From Bacteroidales bacterium (GTDB lineage Bacteria > Bacteroidota > Bacteroidia > Bacteroidales > F082): 64,000 nt of DNA. The position numbers and the translations under genes were made by a program. Below the pieces are notes generated by a model. That model ran no database searches, had not been told where the DNA came from, and was given only the letters and a program-made list of their open reading frames with translations. Numbering within the stretch: position 1 is the first letter of the stretch; each line of letters opens with the position of its first letter. Shown piece after piece: positions 52,164 through 62,350 of this stretch. The stretch covers positions 44,027 through 108,026 of the forward strand of contig JALNZT010000012.1 of the NCBI GenBank assembly GCA_023229135.1, in the 5' to 3' direction.

Positions 52164-55100
52164 TTATTTGATGGAGCCTGGCATCCAGCGATTTATAAAC
52201 ACGAAAAGTTCCGCTGGTTTAAAAGGCTTGGTAATATAATCATCGCATCCGGCACTCAGACACATGTGCCTGTCGTCGTTAGCGGCATAAGCGGTTACTG
52301 CAATTATTTTTATATCAGGGCGCATTGCTTTGATTTGGCGTGTTGCTTCAAGGCCGTCCATAACGGGCATTTTTATATCCATCAAAATCAAAACAATCGA
52401 TGGGTTTTCTTTGACGAGATTTACAGCTTCGGTGCCGTTGCGTGCATAAAGCACGTTAAATGGCTTGGCTTTGAAGATTCGTTTGGTATATAGCACGTTT
52501 AAATCTTCGTCTTCAGCCACTAATATTGTTGGCCAGTCATTATTTTGTTCGGGAATTGCATGCATTTCTATCGGTTTTTTGATTTCTATTTCCATTGCTG
52601 ATTTAATGGGAATATGTATATAAATTTCTGTTCCTTCGTTAATTTTTGAGTTGATATGGATTTTTCCATTCAACAGATGCACAAGGCCTTTAACGATTGT
52701 GAGACCCAAGCCTGCACCTTCCTGATCGCGGGTACTCGAAAAATCTTCCTGAATAAATGCTTTATAGATGTGTGGAAGTGCTTCCTTTTTAATACCTTTT
52801 CCGCTGTCGCGTACCAAGAGTATGAATTCGTTTCCCGTCATTTCAAAGCTGATTTCAACAAAGCCTTTTTGAGTATATTTTATAGCGTTCGACACCAGCT
52901 CATTCGAGATTTTAAACAGATATCCCCGATCACTATCGAAGAATAATTGCTTGTGTTCAACCGGAATATTGAGGTTTAAATCCAGCTTTTTGACATTGGC
53001 AAGTGGCATTTGTTTTTTGTAAACATCCTCGAGCAAGCTGGGAATATGTATGTTTTCGATGTTGAAAGGCATATTGCCCGACATCAGCAGCGAAACATCC
53101 ATGATATCGCTAAAGGTATCCGTAAGCCTGTCAACGCTTGTTCCGAGGGCATCAATATAATCGTACCGGTCTTGGTGTGAAATGTCGTCATCCAGGAGTA
53201 GTTGCGAAAAGCCCACTATCCCGTTGAGTGGTGTACGGATCTCGTGTGAGATATTATTCAGAAAAGCCGTTTTTAGCTTGTCGCTGGCTTCTGCCTTACT
53301 TCTTTCGCGATCCAGCTCGGTATTTTTTTTCAGGATTTCCTCGTTCTGGTTTTTTAGCTGTTCGTTAAGTTTGCTCAGCTGCCTGTTCTGATTTTCCAGC
53401 TTTTGCTGGTTTTGTTTCAGTAATGAACCTGTTCTTTTTTTAATTTTCAGGTTGGTCAATAGCTCTACGAAAATCCGCAATAGCGACAGTTCGCTGTCTG
53501 TAAATATTTTGTGTTTTTTCACGGAGTCAAATCCGATAAAACCAAGGCAACTGCCTTCTTCAATAAGCGGAATGGTGACGAGCGATTTTATACCTTGGGG
53601 TTCAAGTATTTTATAAAGAGGGTCTTCGCGATCAATTTTGTGAACATCTTCAACCAAGGTTATATTGCCTTGTAGATGTGCATTCACCCAGTCGGGGAAT
53701 AGTTCGGTAGGTACGGTTTTGAGGTTGTTAATTTGTGGAATAGTACCTGATGAGCACCATTCGTATGTGTTGACCATCGTGCTTTCATCCCAGTTGTAAT
53801 CAAAAATATATACTCGATCCACACCGGCAAAACTACCAATTGTAGCGATTGCGTCATTAATTGCTTCATCAATTTTTAGCAAAGGAAGGTTGATAAAACG
53901 TGTGGCAAGATGTGTAAGCGTTTGCAGCAGTTTACTGTTTTGTAATAAGCTGGTTTCAAGTAATTTGATATTTGTTGTTTCGCGGAATGTAATTAGTACT
54001 GCTCCTGGATTCATCAAGGATATCCGCACTTCATAAGCAAGAGTTTCAGCCTTGTAAGGCATTTGAAATTCAATGACTTGTGAATTTTCAGTGCTGAAGG
54101 TTTTTGTGATGGCATGTTCAATAAGACTTTGAATATTATTGGGCAAAAATCTACTTAACGACGAGCCTTTTTCTGGTAATTCATCCAAAAACCGTAGCGT
54201 TCGCTGTTCAAAAACATCTTGTAAAACACCTTTTTCGTCGGCCACAAAAATAAAATCCGGCATGGCTTTGATTACAGCTTGCAAACTTGCAGTGGTTTTT
54301 TCGAGTTCCTGAGCCGAGTTTTGCTGCACGGTTATATCGCGGTTAATGGTTCCAAACATATAGTTTCCGGCCAGTTCAACCGGGAAAAGTAAAGTTTGTA
54401 AAATGCGTTTTGCACCGGTTTTTGTTTCAATTTCTCGTTCACCACGTTTATGAATCCAGGCTTTATCTTTTTGCTCCAACAAGTTGATGATGCGCTTACG
54501 TAAAATGTTTGCTCCTTCTGGTGATTCCTCCCTAAGATGTTTGGGGCCAAGCATGTGCATTACATCCCAAATATACTTACCAAGCATTTCACTGGCTTCG
54601 TAGCCGGTTATTTTTTCTTCGCCTTTATTCCATAAAGATATTTTCCCTTGTTCATCAAAAAGAATGATACCTTCATCGCTTTGTTCTACCACAGCCCGAA
54701 AGCGTGCCTCACTCTCGCGCAAATCCTGTTCTGTTTTTTGTGCGGCAGTGATATTTCGAGCCAGTAAAACAAATATCGGCTGGGGCGATGCGGGTTCGTA
54801 GCTTATGGAAACCTCATACCAATTGGATTTCCCATTCTGTTCCAGGCTGTTGATTTTGCAGCTTGCCTTTCCCTTTTGTTTCGCCTCATTCAGGCTGTTA
54901 TTTATGGTTTCATAAATCCCGGGTACTAAGATATCGCTGATTTTTTTGCCCAGAAAACCTTCTGGCGAAACAGAAAACTCATCAATAGAGGCCGTATAAT
55001 AATCAATCAGATGATGGTCGCTGTCGATCACGAATAACAGATCCGGAATGGCCCTTAATATGGAGTCTTTTTCTATTAACGACATATCATTTGCGATGTC

Positions 55101-55454
55101 GTAGGTATGTGGATACCATTCCTGAAGCAGGTATAAGCCGGGGATTTCTTCAATATCCAGCGGTGTTTTGAGTAGGAAAAAATACTTACTGATTTTTTCT
55201 TTAGGTATCGGGATTTTGCATTGAAGCAGCTCAGAATTTTGTGGTTTCAAAGGAGAAAAATACCGACAATGACTTTCATCTGCCTTTTGTAGAAACTCGT
55301 CTAAGACAAAAACCTCATCTGCTGATTTTGCATTGGCTAACAAGGTTTCCGCACGTGGATTGGTATAATACACTTTATTTTTTTGGTCAACAATAAAAAT
55401 GAAGTGTTGAAGGTGATCAAAAAACTTTTTCCAGAGTATCGGATATTTTTTCAT
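52164..55454 (-). CDS. Multi-PAS/GAF hybrid histidine kinase with receiver domain
   Basis: 1096 residues. An N-terminal PAS-like region and further PAS domains extend to about 490 (PDLLFVIDSDHHLIDYY; VVEQSDEGIILFDEQGKISLWNKGEEKITGY; PDFIFVADEKGVLQDVF). A GAF domain lies at about 510-660 and a coiled coil at about 665-710. HisKA contains FLNNISHEIRTPLNG; the ATPase contains NAIKYT and GAGLGLTIV. A receiver domain near the C-terminus has its Asp in LILMDIKMPVMDG. It is soluble and senses internal signals. It is first in a two-kinase unit, upstream of the 915-residue kinase. Confidence 0.9.
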   Translation of the reverse strand: MKKYPILWKKFFDHLQHFIFIVDQKNKVYYTNPRAETLLANAKSADEVFVLDEFLQKADESHCRYFSPLKPQNSELLQCKIPIPKEKISKYFFLLKTPLDIEEIPGLYLLQEWYPHTYDIANDMSLIEKDSILRAIPDLLFVIDSDHHLIDYYTASIDEFSVSPEGFLGKKISDILVPGIYETINNSLNEAKQKGKASCKINSLEQNGKSNWYEVSISYEPASPQPIFVLLARNITAAQKTEQDLRESEARFRAVVEQSDEGIILFDEQGKISLWNKGEEKITGYEASEMLGKYIWDVMHMLGPKHLREESPEGANILRKRIINLLEQKDKAWIHKRGEREIETKTGAKRILQTLLFPVELAGNYMFGTINRDITVQQNSAQELEKTTASLQAVIKAMPDFIFVADEKGVLQDVFEQRTLRFLDELPEKGSSLSRFLPNNIQSLIEHAITKTFSTENSQVIEFQMPYKAETLAYEVRISLMNPGAVLITFRETTNIKLLETSLLQNSKLLQTLTHLATRFINLPLLKIDEAINDAIATIGSFAGVDRVYIFDYNWDESTMVNTYEWCSSGTIPQINNLKTVPTELFPDWVNAHLQGNITLVEDVHKIDREDPLYKILEPQGIKSLVTIPLIEEGSCLGFIGFDSVKKHKIFTDSELSLLRIFVELLTNLKIKKRTGSLLKQNQQKLENQNRQLSKLNEQLKNQNEEILKKNTELDRERSKAEASDKLKTAFLNNISHEIRTPLNGIVGFSQLLLDDDISHQDRYDYIDALGTSVDRLTDTFSDIMDVSLLMSGNMPFNIENIHIPSLLEDVYKKQMPLANVKKLDLNLNIPVEHKQLFFDSDRGYLFKISNELVSNAIKYTQKGFVEISFEMTGNEFILLVRDSGKGIKKEALPHIYKAFIQEDFSSTRDQEGAGLGLTIVKGLVHLLNGKIHINSKINEGTEIYIHIPIKSAMEIEIKKPIEMHAIPEQNNDWPTILVAEDEDLNVLYTKRIFKAKPFNVLYARNGTEAVNLVKENPSIVLILMDIKMPVMDGLEATRQIKAMRPDIKIIAVTAYAANDDRHMCLSAGCDDYITKPFKPAELFVFINRWMPGSIK

Positions 55455-55785
55455 ACTTCCTTGTTTCGTTTAAAAGATCGATGCTGTTTTTAAATGCTCT
55501 ACCGATATGTGTACAATGCTTAATAACAAGCTCTTAGAATAAAATTACGCGGTATCGAGGATGGTAAAATTAAACAAAATATAGATTTACAATCTCACCA
55601 TTGTTTTTTATTCAAACGTACTCGTTGTTGTCGCTGTAAAGTTACTTATTTTAGGATTGATAGCAATAGTGTTTTCTATGAAATAGAGAGAAAGAGGTGG
55701 TATGCGCGATAAATCATACGATGAATTGCGTCAGAAATGAGGAAAATAGTTGAGAAAAAATAGAAGCTCTTTTACATCAGCTATT
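55455..55785. other. Intergenic stretch upstream of the two-kinase unit
   Basis: About 330 bases that must hold the kinase promoter and the end of the efflux transcript. No gene, RNA or strong hairpin was recognised. A near-match TATATTTTG (minus strand, around 55575) is one base too long for the consensus. Confidence 0.35.
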
Positions 55786-57093
55786 TTAGTCAATAGTCAG
55801 ATCACCTGTTAATTGCATCAGGCTTAATTCGCTTATTTTGACCTGAAAACGTGCGAGTAAAAGCCGGCTTTCTGCTGCCACAAAATTGCGCTGCGACTCT
55901 CTGAATTCAATTCCTGACATATCGCCAAGCTGGTATCGTTCTGCTGCAATGCTCAGGTTTTCGCGTGCTGCAAGTACGTTTTGCGATTCCATGCGAAGCA
56001 GCTGAAGGCTATTGGTATAAGCCTCATACTGTTGATAGAGTTCTGTTTTCAGCCCGTTTTCGAGCGATTCGATCCGCAATTGGCTGCTTTCAACTAAGAT
56101 TTTGGCGTTTTGTTTTTCGCGCCGGGTATTGAAGCCGTTAAACAGATTCATCCGTGCACTCACACCATAGGTCAAACCGTTGGTACGGCTCGTTTTTAAG
56201 AAACCCGCTTCGGAGCTTTGGTCGTTAAAGTTGTAGCCCAGGTTAAAGTCGAGCGCGGGTGATTGCCGTCCTCTGATTTCTTTCAAGCTGAGTTGTGCCA
56301 GCTTTTCATCCTGTGCACTTAACCTTAGCGCGGTATTATTTTCGAGCATTTTATGCATCAGCACTTCTTTTGCCAGATTAGACTTAATAGCGAAGCTGTC
56401 GGCTACCATGAAAGCCTCACCGGGATCGCGGCCCAGCAGGTTGTTGATCACGGTTTTAAGCTGTGCCACCCGGTCGTTCAGGTTGAGTAACATGGCACTG
56501 TCAGTATTTCTATCCACTTCGGCCTGAAGCAGTTCAAGCCTTGATCCGGCACCAATGTTGAGCATTTGGCCAGTTAATAAAACACGTTCGTTATCTATTT
56601 CTAAGGTTCTTTTTACAACTTTAATTTGTTCGTTAATTTGTACTAAGCTGTAGTAGTTCGACAAGATGTCAAAAATATTTCGCTCTACCGTGAGCAGGAG
56701 CTCCAGCTCAGATTGCTGCTGAAGGGTGTTAAGTATTTCGTATCGCCTGAACATTTGCAGCCCGTCAAACAAGGTCCAGTTGAGTTGTGCTGCTGCGGCA
56801 AAAACATCAGAGCGGGCTCCTTTACGGTCGTTGAGCTGGCCGGTCAAAAATTCTTGCTTTGAGTCGTTTATGCTGTAGCTTTGGCCGGCTGATAACGAAA
56901 CATCCGGCAAAAAGCCGGCATTGCCAAGGCTGTTATTGTTTTCAGCAATGGCTACGTCTTTTTTCACTAACCTGATATCGTAATTGTTTTCGAGACCAAT
57001 TCGCACTGCTTCTGCCTCTGAAAGTAGCGGCTGCGCTGTGATTAAAATGGGAAACAGAAACAAAAATAAACTGATAAAGGGTGGTATTTTCAT
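55786..57093 (-). CDS. TolC-family outer-membrane efflux protein
   Basis: 435 residues with a signal peptide (ending LITAQPLLS). The two-fold repeated long-helix pattern of outer membrane efflux proteins is present: LSEAEAVRIGLENNYDIRLVKKDVAIAENN and later NGFNTRREKQNAKILVESSQLRIESLENGLKTELYQQYEAY. It is a trimeric channel that completes the RND pump encoded directly upstream (36-nt gap). It is the last gene of the adaptor-pump-channel operon. Confidence 0.88.
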   Translation of the reverse strand: MKIPPFISLFLFLFPILITAQPLLSEAEAVRIGLENNYDIRLVKKDVAIAENNNSLGNAGFLPDVSLSAGQSYSINDSKQEFLTGQLNDRKGARSDVFAAAAQLNWTLFDGLQMFRRYEILNTLQQQSELELLLTVERNIFDILSNYYSLVQINEQIKVVKRTLEIDNERVLLTGQMLNIGAGSRLELLQAEVDRNTDSAMLLNLNDRVAQLKTVINNLLGRDPGEAFMVADSFAIKSNLAKEVLMHKMLENNTALRLSAQDEKLAQLSLKEIRGRQSPALDFNLGYNFNDQSSEAGFLKTSRTNGLTYGVSARMNLFNGFNTRREKQNAKILVESSQLRIESLENGLKTELYQQYEAYTNSLQLLRMESQNVLAARENLSIAAERYQLGDMSGIEFRESQRNFVAAESRLLLARFQVKISELSLMQLTGDLTID

Positions 57094-57129
57094 TGCATTA
57101 TTCTTTTTAAAAAGCGTTCCAAAAAGGGC

Positions 57130-60100
57130 CTAAATGGTTTGTGTTTGGTCAGCATTTTCTGTGTTGTCTAATAATTCGCCAACATTTGAAACATTTTTTT
57201 CGCGTTCGGAGATATAGGCATACATAGCCGGTATCACGAACAGGGTAAGCAATGTGGCGAAAGTTAGTCCACCAATAATGGCTGTTCCCATAGCAACGCG
57301 ACTTTCGGAGCCTGCCCCAAGTGCCAGCGCGATTGGTACTGCACCTAAGATGGTTGATAAACTTGTCATAAGGATAGGTCTGAAACGTGCAACAGCCGCC
57401 GAATGTATGGCTTCAAGCTTGTCCAAACCCTGCGATTTGCGTTGGTTGGCAAACTCAACAATTAAAATACCGTTTTTAGACACCAGTCCGATGAGCATAA
57501 TGATACCGATCTGACTGAAAATATTAAGGGTTTTATCAAAAAACCAGAGTGTAAGTACTGCTCCGGCCAGGGCCAGAGGAACTGTAAACATAATAATCAA
57601 CGGATCTCTAAAGCTTTCAAACTGCGCTGAAAGCACCAGATAAATGAGTATTAGAGCCAGCAAAAAGGCAAAAACCAGGCTGGAGCTGCTCTCTTCAAAA
57701 TCTTTGGAAGCTCCTGCAAGCGAGGTGCTAAAGGTGTCGTCGAGCACTTCGGCAGCTATGCGATCCATCTCGATAATACCATCGCCAATGGTTTTTCCTG
57801 AAACCGGATTGGCCGACACGGTAGCTGCAACATAACGGTTGTAACGGTAGAGCTGTGGTGGGTTTGTTTCTTCTGTGACATCTATCAGGTTTGAAAGCTG
57901 AATCATATCGCCAAGATTATTTTTCACGTAAAGCGTACTCAAATCCATGGGTTCATTACGATACGTGCGGGAGAGCTGCCCAACTACTTCATACTGTTTT
58001 CCGTTCATGATAAAATAACCGAAGCGGTTGCCGCTTAATGCAAACTGCATGGTTTGTACAATATCAAGTGCCGAAACGCCAAGCATGCGTGCCTTTTCGC
58101 GGTTTATTGAAACTTGTAGCTCCGGTTTATTAAATTTAAGGTTCAAATCAGCGAATTGGAAAATATCACTTTCATTTACCTTTTGCATAAATTCGGGCAG
58201 TATCTCGCGAAGTTTTTCGATATTGGAAGTTTGAATTACATATTGCACCGGCAAGCCACCTCTTTGTGTTCCTATCGACTGATCCTGAATAACAAAGCTT
58301 CGTGCACTTGTTATTTTTCCCAGACCTTGGGTTATCACGTCAGCTATTTCTTGCTGTGAGCGATCTCGCTTGTCGGGGTCAACAAGGCCGACACGTCCAA
58401 ACGCAGAGTTTACAGAACTGCTGGCACCAAAACCTGGTGAGGTAACAGTAACAAGTGAGTAGGTTTCGGGTATCTCTTCCTGAACGAAATTAATCATGTC
58501 TTTTACATAATCTTCCATATATTCAAAAGTACTTCCTTCAGGTGCGGTAACCATAATTCGCACTGACGAACGGTCTTCGAGAGGGGCAAGCTCGGAGGGT
58601 AAGCTGCTGCCGATAAAATAAATGAGTAGACCCGAAACGCCAATCACTACAAAAGCCAACCACTTTAGTCGCAAAAATGCCGCTAAAAGATTTGCGTACC
58701 CCTTTGTCAAACCATTAAAAAATGGCTCGGTAGCCTCATACAGCCAGTTTTTTTTCTCACGTTTTTTCAAGATTCGTGTGGCAAGCATTGGCGTTAGGGT
58801 GAGTGCAACAAAAGAGCTGATAACAACCGCTCCTGCCAGCACAACTCCAAACTCACGGAACAGGCGTCCGGTAATACCTTGCAGGAAAATTACAGGCAAA
58901 AATACTGTGGCTAAAGCAACAGTGGTAGCGATAATCGCAAAGAAAATCTCTGCTGATCCTTCAATTCCCGCCTGAAGTGGCGCAATGCCTTTCTCAATTT
59001 TGCTGTAGATATTTTCAATCACCACGATGGCATCGTCAACCACCAATCCAATCGCTAGCACCAAGCCCAACATAGTAAGCACGTTGATGGAAAAATTAGC
59101 AACGTACATGATAAAGAAGGACCCAATCAATGAAATCGGGATGACAATAACTGGAATTATCGTGGTGCGCCAGTCGCGCAAAAAGAAAAAGATGACCAAT
59201 ACTACCAGCACGAATGCCATATAAATGGTTTGTTCCACCTCATTGATGGAGTCGCGGATGAAGTCGGTGTTATCGAAGCCTATTCCCAGCTCAATATCAT
59301 CGGGTAAATCCTTTTGAATTTTTTCTAACCTGCGGTAAAACTCATCTACAATTTCAACATGATTGGATCCCGGCTGCGGGATAATCACATTGCCCACCAT
59401 GGGTTCGCCATCGCGTCGCAAAATTGTACGTTCGTTTAAAGGTGCTAACTCGGCAAATCCAATATCTTTAAACCTGACTAATCCATATTCACCTTCTTTG
59501 ATAATCAGGTTATTGAATTCATCTGGTGTTTCAAGTCGTGAAAGCGTACGTACGGTCAGCTCGATAGTGTTTCCTTCGATACGGCCTGAGGGTAGTTCCA
59601 GGTTTTCGCGCAAAAGTGCATTGCGTATATCTATGGGGCTCAGGTCAAAAGCTGCCAGACGAATTGGATCCATCCATAGCCTCATCGAGTATTCTTGTGC
59701 ACCCCAAACAGATATTGAGCTAACACCCGGTATCGTTTGTAAGCTTTCTTTAAAAGTTCGTTCTGCAATTTCAGTGAGTTCCAGCAGCGACCGTTGCTCA
59801 CTCTTGATATTTAAAAAGATGATAGGCGAGGCATCGGCATCGGCTTTAGAAACGATGGGCGGATCGGCGTCTGGTGGTAAATTCATGATGGCGCGCGAAA
59901 CCCTGTCGCGCACGTCGTTGGCAGCAGCTTCCAGGTCAACCGATAGGTCAAACTCAACAGTGATGGTGCTTCTGCCATCGCGGCTTACTGAAGTAAGTGT
60001 ACGAATCCCGTCTATGCCGTTGATAGATTCTTCGAGTGGCTCGGTAATCTGAGATTCGATAACATCAGCATTGGCTCCCACATAGTTAGCACTTACTGTA

Positions 60101-60234
60101 ATAATTGGTGGGTCAACGCTTGGATATTCGCGCACACCCAATGAAACTAAGCCTATCAACCCAAAAAGTATGATTAAGATAGACATCACCGTTGCGAGAA
60201 CCGGCCTTTGGATACTTATTGATGAAAGACTCAT
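57130..60234 (-). CDS. RND efflux pump (AcrB/HAE1 family)
   Basis: 1034 residues. Full RND architecture is visible: SIQRPVLATVMSILIILFGL as the first helix, two large periplasmic loops and LAIGLVVDDAIVVIENI in helix 4 with the proton-relay Asp pair. A late GNGILIVEFANQ-like segment and PILMTSLSTILGAVPIALALGAGSESR follow. HAE1-type pumps expel hydrophobic drugs, bile salts or solvents; the substrate here is unknown. It lies 3 nt after the adaptor gene. Confidence 0.94.
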   Translation of the reverse strand: MSLSSISIQRPVLATVMSILIILFGLIGLVSLGVREYPSVDPPIITVSANYVGANADVIESQITEPLEESINGIDGIRTLTSVSRDGRSTITVEFDLSVDLEAAANDVRDRVSRAIMNLPPDADPPIVSKADADASPIIFLNIKSEQRSLLELTEIAERTFKESLQTIPGVSSISVWGAQEYSMRLWMDPIRLAAFDLSPIDIRNALLRENLELPSGRIEGNTIELTVRTLSRLETPDEFNNLIIKEGEYGLVRFKDIGFAELAPLNERTILRRDGEPMVGNVIIPQPGSNHVEIVDEFYRRLEKIQKDLPDDIELGIGFDNTDFIRDSINEVEQTIYMAFVLVVLVIFFFLRDWRTTIIPVIVIPISLIGSFFIMYVANFSINVLTMLGLVLAIGLVVDDAIVVIENIYSKIEKGIAPLQAGIEGSAEIFFAIIATTVALATVFLPVIFLQGITGRLFREFGVVLAGAVVISSFVALTLTPMLATRILKKREKKNWLYEATEPFFNGLTKGYANLLAAFLRLKWLAFVVIGVSGLLIYFIGSSLPSELAPLEDRSSVRIMVTAPEGSTFEYMEDYVKDMINFVQEEIPETYSLVTVTSPGFGASSSVNSAFGRVGLVDPDKRDRSQQEIADVITQGLGKITSARSFVIQDQSIGTQRGGLPVQYVIQTSNIEKLREILPEFMQKVNESDIFQFADLNLKFNKPELQVSINREKARMLGVSALDIVQTMQFALSGNRFGYFIMNGKQYEVVGQLSRTYRNEPMDLSTLYVKNNLGDMIQLSNLIDVTEETNPPQLYRYNRYVAATVSANPVSGKTIGDGIIEMDRIAAEVLDDTFSTSLAGASKDFEESSSSLVFAFLLALILIYLVLSAQFESFRDPLIIMFTVPLALAGAVLTLWFFDKTLNIFSQIGIIMLIGLVSKNGILIVEFANQRKSQGLDKLEAIHSAAVARFRPILMTSLSTILGAVPIALALGAGSESRVAMGTAIIGGLTFATLLTLFVIPAMYAYISEREKNVSNVGELLDNTENADQTQTI

Positions 60235-60237
60235 AAT

Positions 60238-61317
60238 TTATTGCATTTCTGAAATTTTAACGTCCATTCCTGGCCTGAGTTGCAACAAACCGGAAGTGAG
60301 TACCGTGTCTCCCGGGTTTAATCCGGAGGTTATTTCTACTGCGGCCACCGTTCGTAGTCCGGTTTCAACAAGCTGAGGCATCGCTTTACCATTGCGATAC
60401 ACATACACTTTATTGGTACCCATTTCAGGTATAAGTGCCTCGGAAGCGACTTGCATTGTCTTGTTTTTGCTTTTCAGCGGAATAGTTACGCGCGCATAGG
60501 AGCCGGGCATCACCTGCTGTTTTTCGTTGGCATAAAGCGCTCTCACAGGCAATGAACGTGTGCGTTGGTCGATAAGCGGCTCCAGGGCATACACCTTGGC
60601 TTCGAACCTGCCGCTTTGGTTTTCGACCGAAAAAACTATCGGTGTCCCGCGTTCTACGAAGGGCGTGTAACGTTCGGGCACACTAAATTCTATTTTTACC
60701 GGCTGCAGCTTTACCAATGAAACCAGCTGCATCCCTGGAGAAGCATAGCTGCCTTCGCTCACCTGGCGAAGCCCCAGCTGGCCATCAAAAGGTGCTCTGA
60801 GTAGGGTTTTGTCGAGTTGTGCCTGTAGCAATGCGGCCTCAGCCTGCAAGGTGCTTAACTCGGTAACTACCTGATCATAATATTGTTGGCTGATGCCTTG
60901 CTTCTCAAGGAGAGCTTGTTGGCGCTCTTCGCGCTGCTTGGCTAAGTCGAGCTGGTAACGGTTTCTGTCGATCTGGGCTTGAAGGTCAGCATTGTTAATG
61001 GTAACAAGCAGCTCTCCTTTTTTGACGAAATTACCCTCTATAAAATGAATTTTTTCTATCCTGCCAGCAATTTCCGCCGTGAGCATTACTTGTTCATCAG
61101 CTATTATTGTGCCTCCGGCGATAAGCTTGTCAGTGAGTGGTGCTCGTTTCATTACTGTGGCTTTTACTAACAAAACCTTGTTGAAGTCAGACTTTTGACG
61201 TAGGGGATTTTTTGATTCACTCTTATCAAAAAGTCCACCATAAAACATCAAACCTATCAAAACAAAAACGACAAGCGTAATGCTGACCAGCTTCACTATA
61301 TATTTTTTTCTTTTCAT
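60238..61317 (-). CDS. RND periplasmic adaptor (membrane fusion protein)
   Basis: 359 residues from ATG 61317 (MKRKKYIVKLVSITLVVF). The frame is open from 61416, but that start lies upstream of the promoter box. An N-terminal membrane anchor is followed by the lipoyl/coiled-coil module (IEKIHFIEGNFVKKGELLVTI ... LLRAPFDGQLGLRQVSEGSYASPG) and beta-barrel domains ending in GLNPGDTVLTSGLLQLRPGMDVKISEMQ. It couples the RND pump to the TolC-like channel. It is the first gene of the operon. Confidence 0.9.
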   Translation of the reverse strand: MKRKKYIVKLVSITLVVFVLIGLMFYGGLFDKSESKNPLRQKSDFNKVLLVKATVMKRAPLTDKLIAGGTIIADEQVMLTAEIAGRIEKIHFIEGNFVKKGELLVTINNADLQAQIDRNRYQLDLAKQREERQQALLEKQGISQQYYDQVVTELSTLQAEAALLQAQLDKTLLRAPFDGQLGLRQVSEGSYASPGMQLVSLVKLQPVKIEFSVPERYTPFVERGTPIVFSVENQSGRFEAKVYALEPLIDQRTRSLPVRALYANEKQQVMPGSYARVTIPLKSKNKTMQVASEALIPEMGTNKVYVYRNGKAMPQLVETGLRTVAAVEITSGLNPGDTVLTSGLLQLRPGMDVKISEMQ

Positions 61318-61390
61318 AATACTTTGTTTGAAATAACCAGCTAATAAAGAGAAAAGTTCAATTGGAGACTTGATTTTTCTTAACAGGCTG

Positions 61391-61398
61391 CAAAAGTA
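61391..61398 (-). promoter_or_regulatory. -7 box of the efflux operon
   Basis: TACTTTTG followed by CAGCC on the minus strand. A TTG lies 15 nt upstream (61414-61416). The leader to ATG 61317 would be about 67 nt. Confidence 0.5.
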
Positions 61399-61491
61399 AC
61401 AGATTGATTTAAACAAGACCTATTAAAATAAGGATTCGGCCACTTTTCAGTCTGAAAAAGGCAGAATGGGAATTGTTTTAGGTTTCAGCAT

Positions 61492-62301
61492 TTAAAGAAA
61501 AAGTAGCAGACTAAGTGCCATCACAGCCATGCCGGCTATTAAACCATAGATTGAATAGTGATGTTCGCCATATTCTTCGGCAGCAGGAAGCAGTTCGTCC
61601 AAGGAAATAAAAACCATGATTCCGGCCACAATGGCAAACAGCACTCCAAACATCACAGGGCTCATAAATGGCATCAAAACCAAATAGCCCACCAAAGCAC
61701 CTACAGGTTCGGCCAGTCCGCTGGCAAAAGAAAGCCAAAAGGCACGTTTACGACTTCCTGTAGCATAATAAACAGGGACAGAAACTGCAATTCCTTCGGG
61801 AATATTATGGATAGCAACGGCAACAGCAATGGCAATGCCAAGATTGGGATCGGACAAGGCAGCAATAAAAGTGGCCAGGCCTTCGGGGAAATTATGAATA
61901 GCAATGGCAACGGCAGTCATCAAACCCATGCGCGCCAGCTTTTTACGTTTGTGATCAACGTGATCCATGTCTTCCACACGTTTCACCTCATGCGGATTTT
62001 CAATGCTCGGGATGAGTTTGTCGATAATCGCAATTAAAAATATCCCACCGAAAAACGCCAATACAGTAACCCAGCTTCCTTTTGTAATGCCATAAGCATC
62101 CATGAGTTCTATACGTGCTTTAGCCAGGATTTCAACAAATGAAACATAAATCATCACCCCAGCCGAAAACCCTAAAGCTATCGATAAAAAGCGGGTGTTG
62201 GTACGCTTGGCGAGTAGGGCTATTGCACTGCCAATGCCGGTAGAAAGTCCGGCAAATAAAGTGAGTGAAAAAGCGATTATTATATCTTCTGTGGAATACA
62301 T
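61492..62301 (-). CDS. zupT: ZIP-family metal transporter, ZupT-like
   Basis: 269 residues with about eight membrane helices. Both ZIP metal motifs are present: AIAIHNFPEGLATF in helix 4 and VAIHNIPEGIAVSVPVYYATGSR in helix 5. The HNxPEG pair is the mark of the ZupT branch, which imports zinc and other divalent metals. ISLDELLPAAEEYGEHH near the C-terminus is also typical. A polar loop around 110-125 (HEVKRVEDMDHVDHKRKK) is His/Asp-rich and may bind metal. Confidence 0.88.
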   Translation of the reverse strand: MYSTEDIIIAFSLTLFAGLSTGIGSAIALLAKRTNTRFLSIALGFSAGVMIYVSFVEILAKARIELMDAYGITKGSWVTVLAFFGGIFLIAIIDKLIPSIENPHEVKRVEDMDHVDHKRKKLARMGLMTAVAIAIHNFPEGLATFIAALSDPNLGIAIAVAVAIHNIPEGIAVSVPVYYATGSRKRAFWLSFASGLAEPVGALVGYLVLMPFMSPVMFGVLFAIVAGIMVFISLDELLPAAEEYGEHHYSIYGLIAGMAVMALSLLLFL

Positions 62302-62350
62302 AAACTCAATAAATCAATTCGTATGTACTAAGTCCAGTTAGTAGTGTTAG

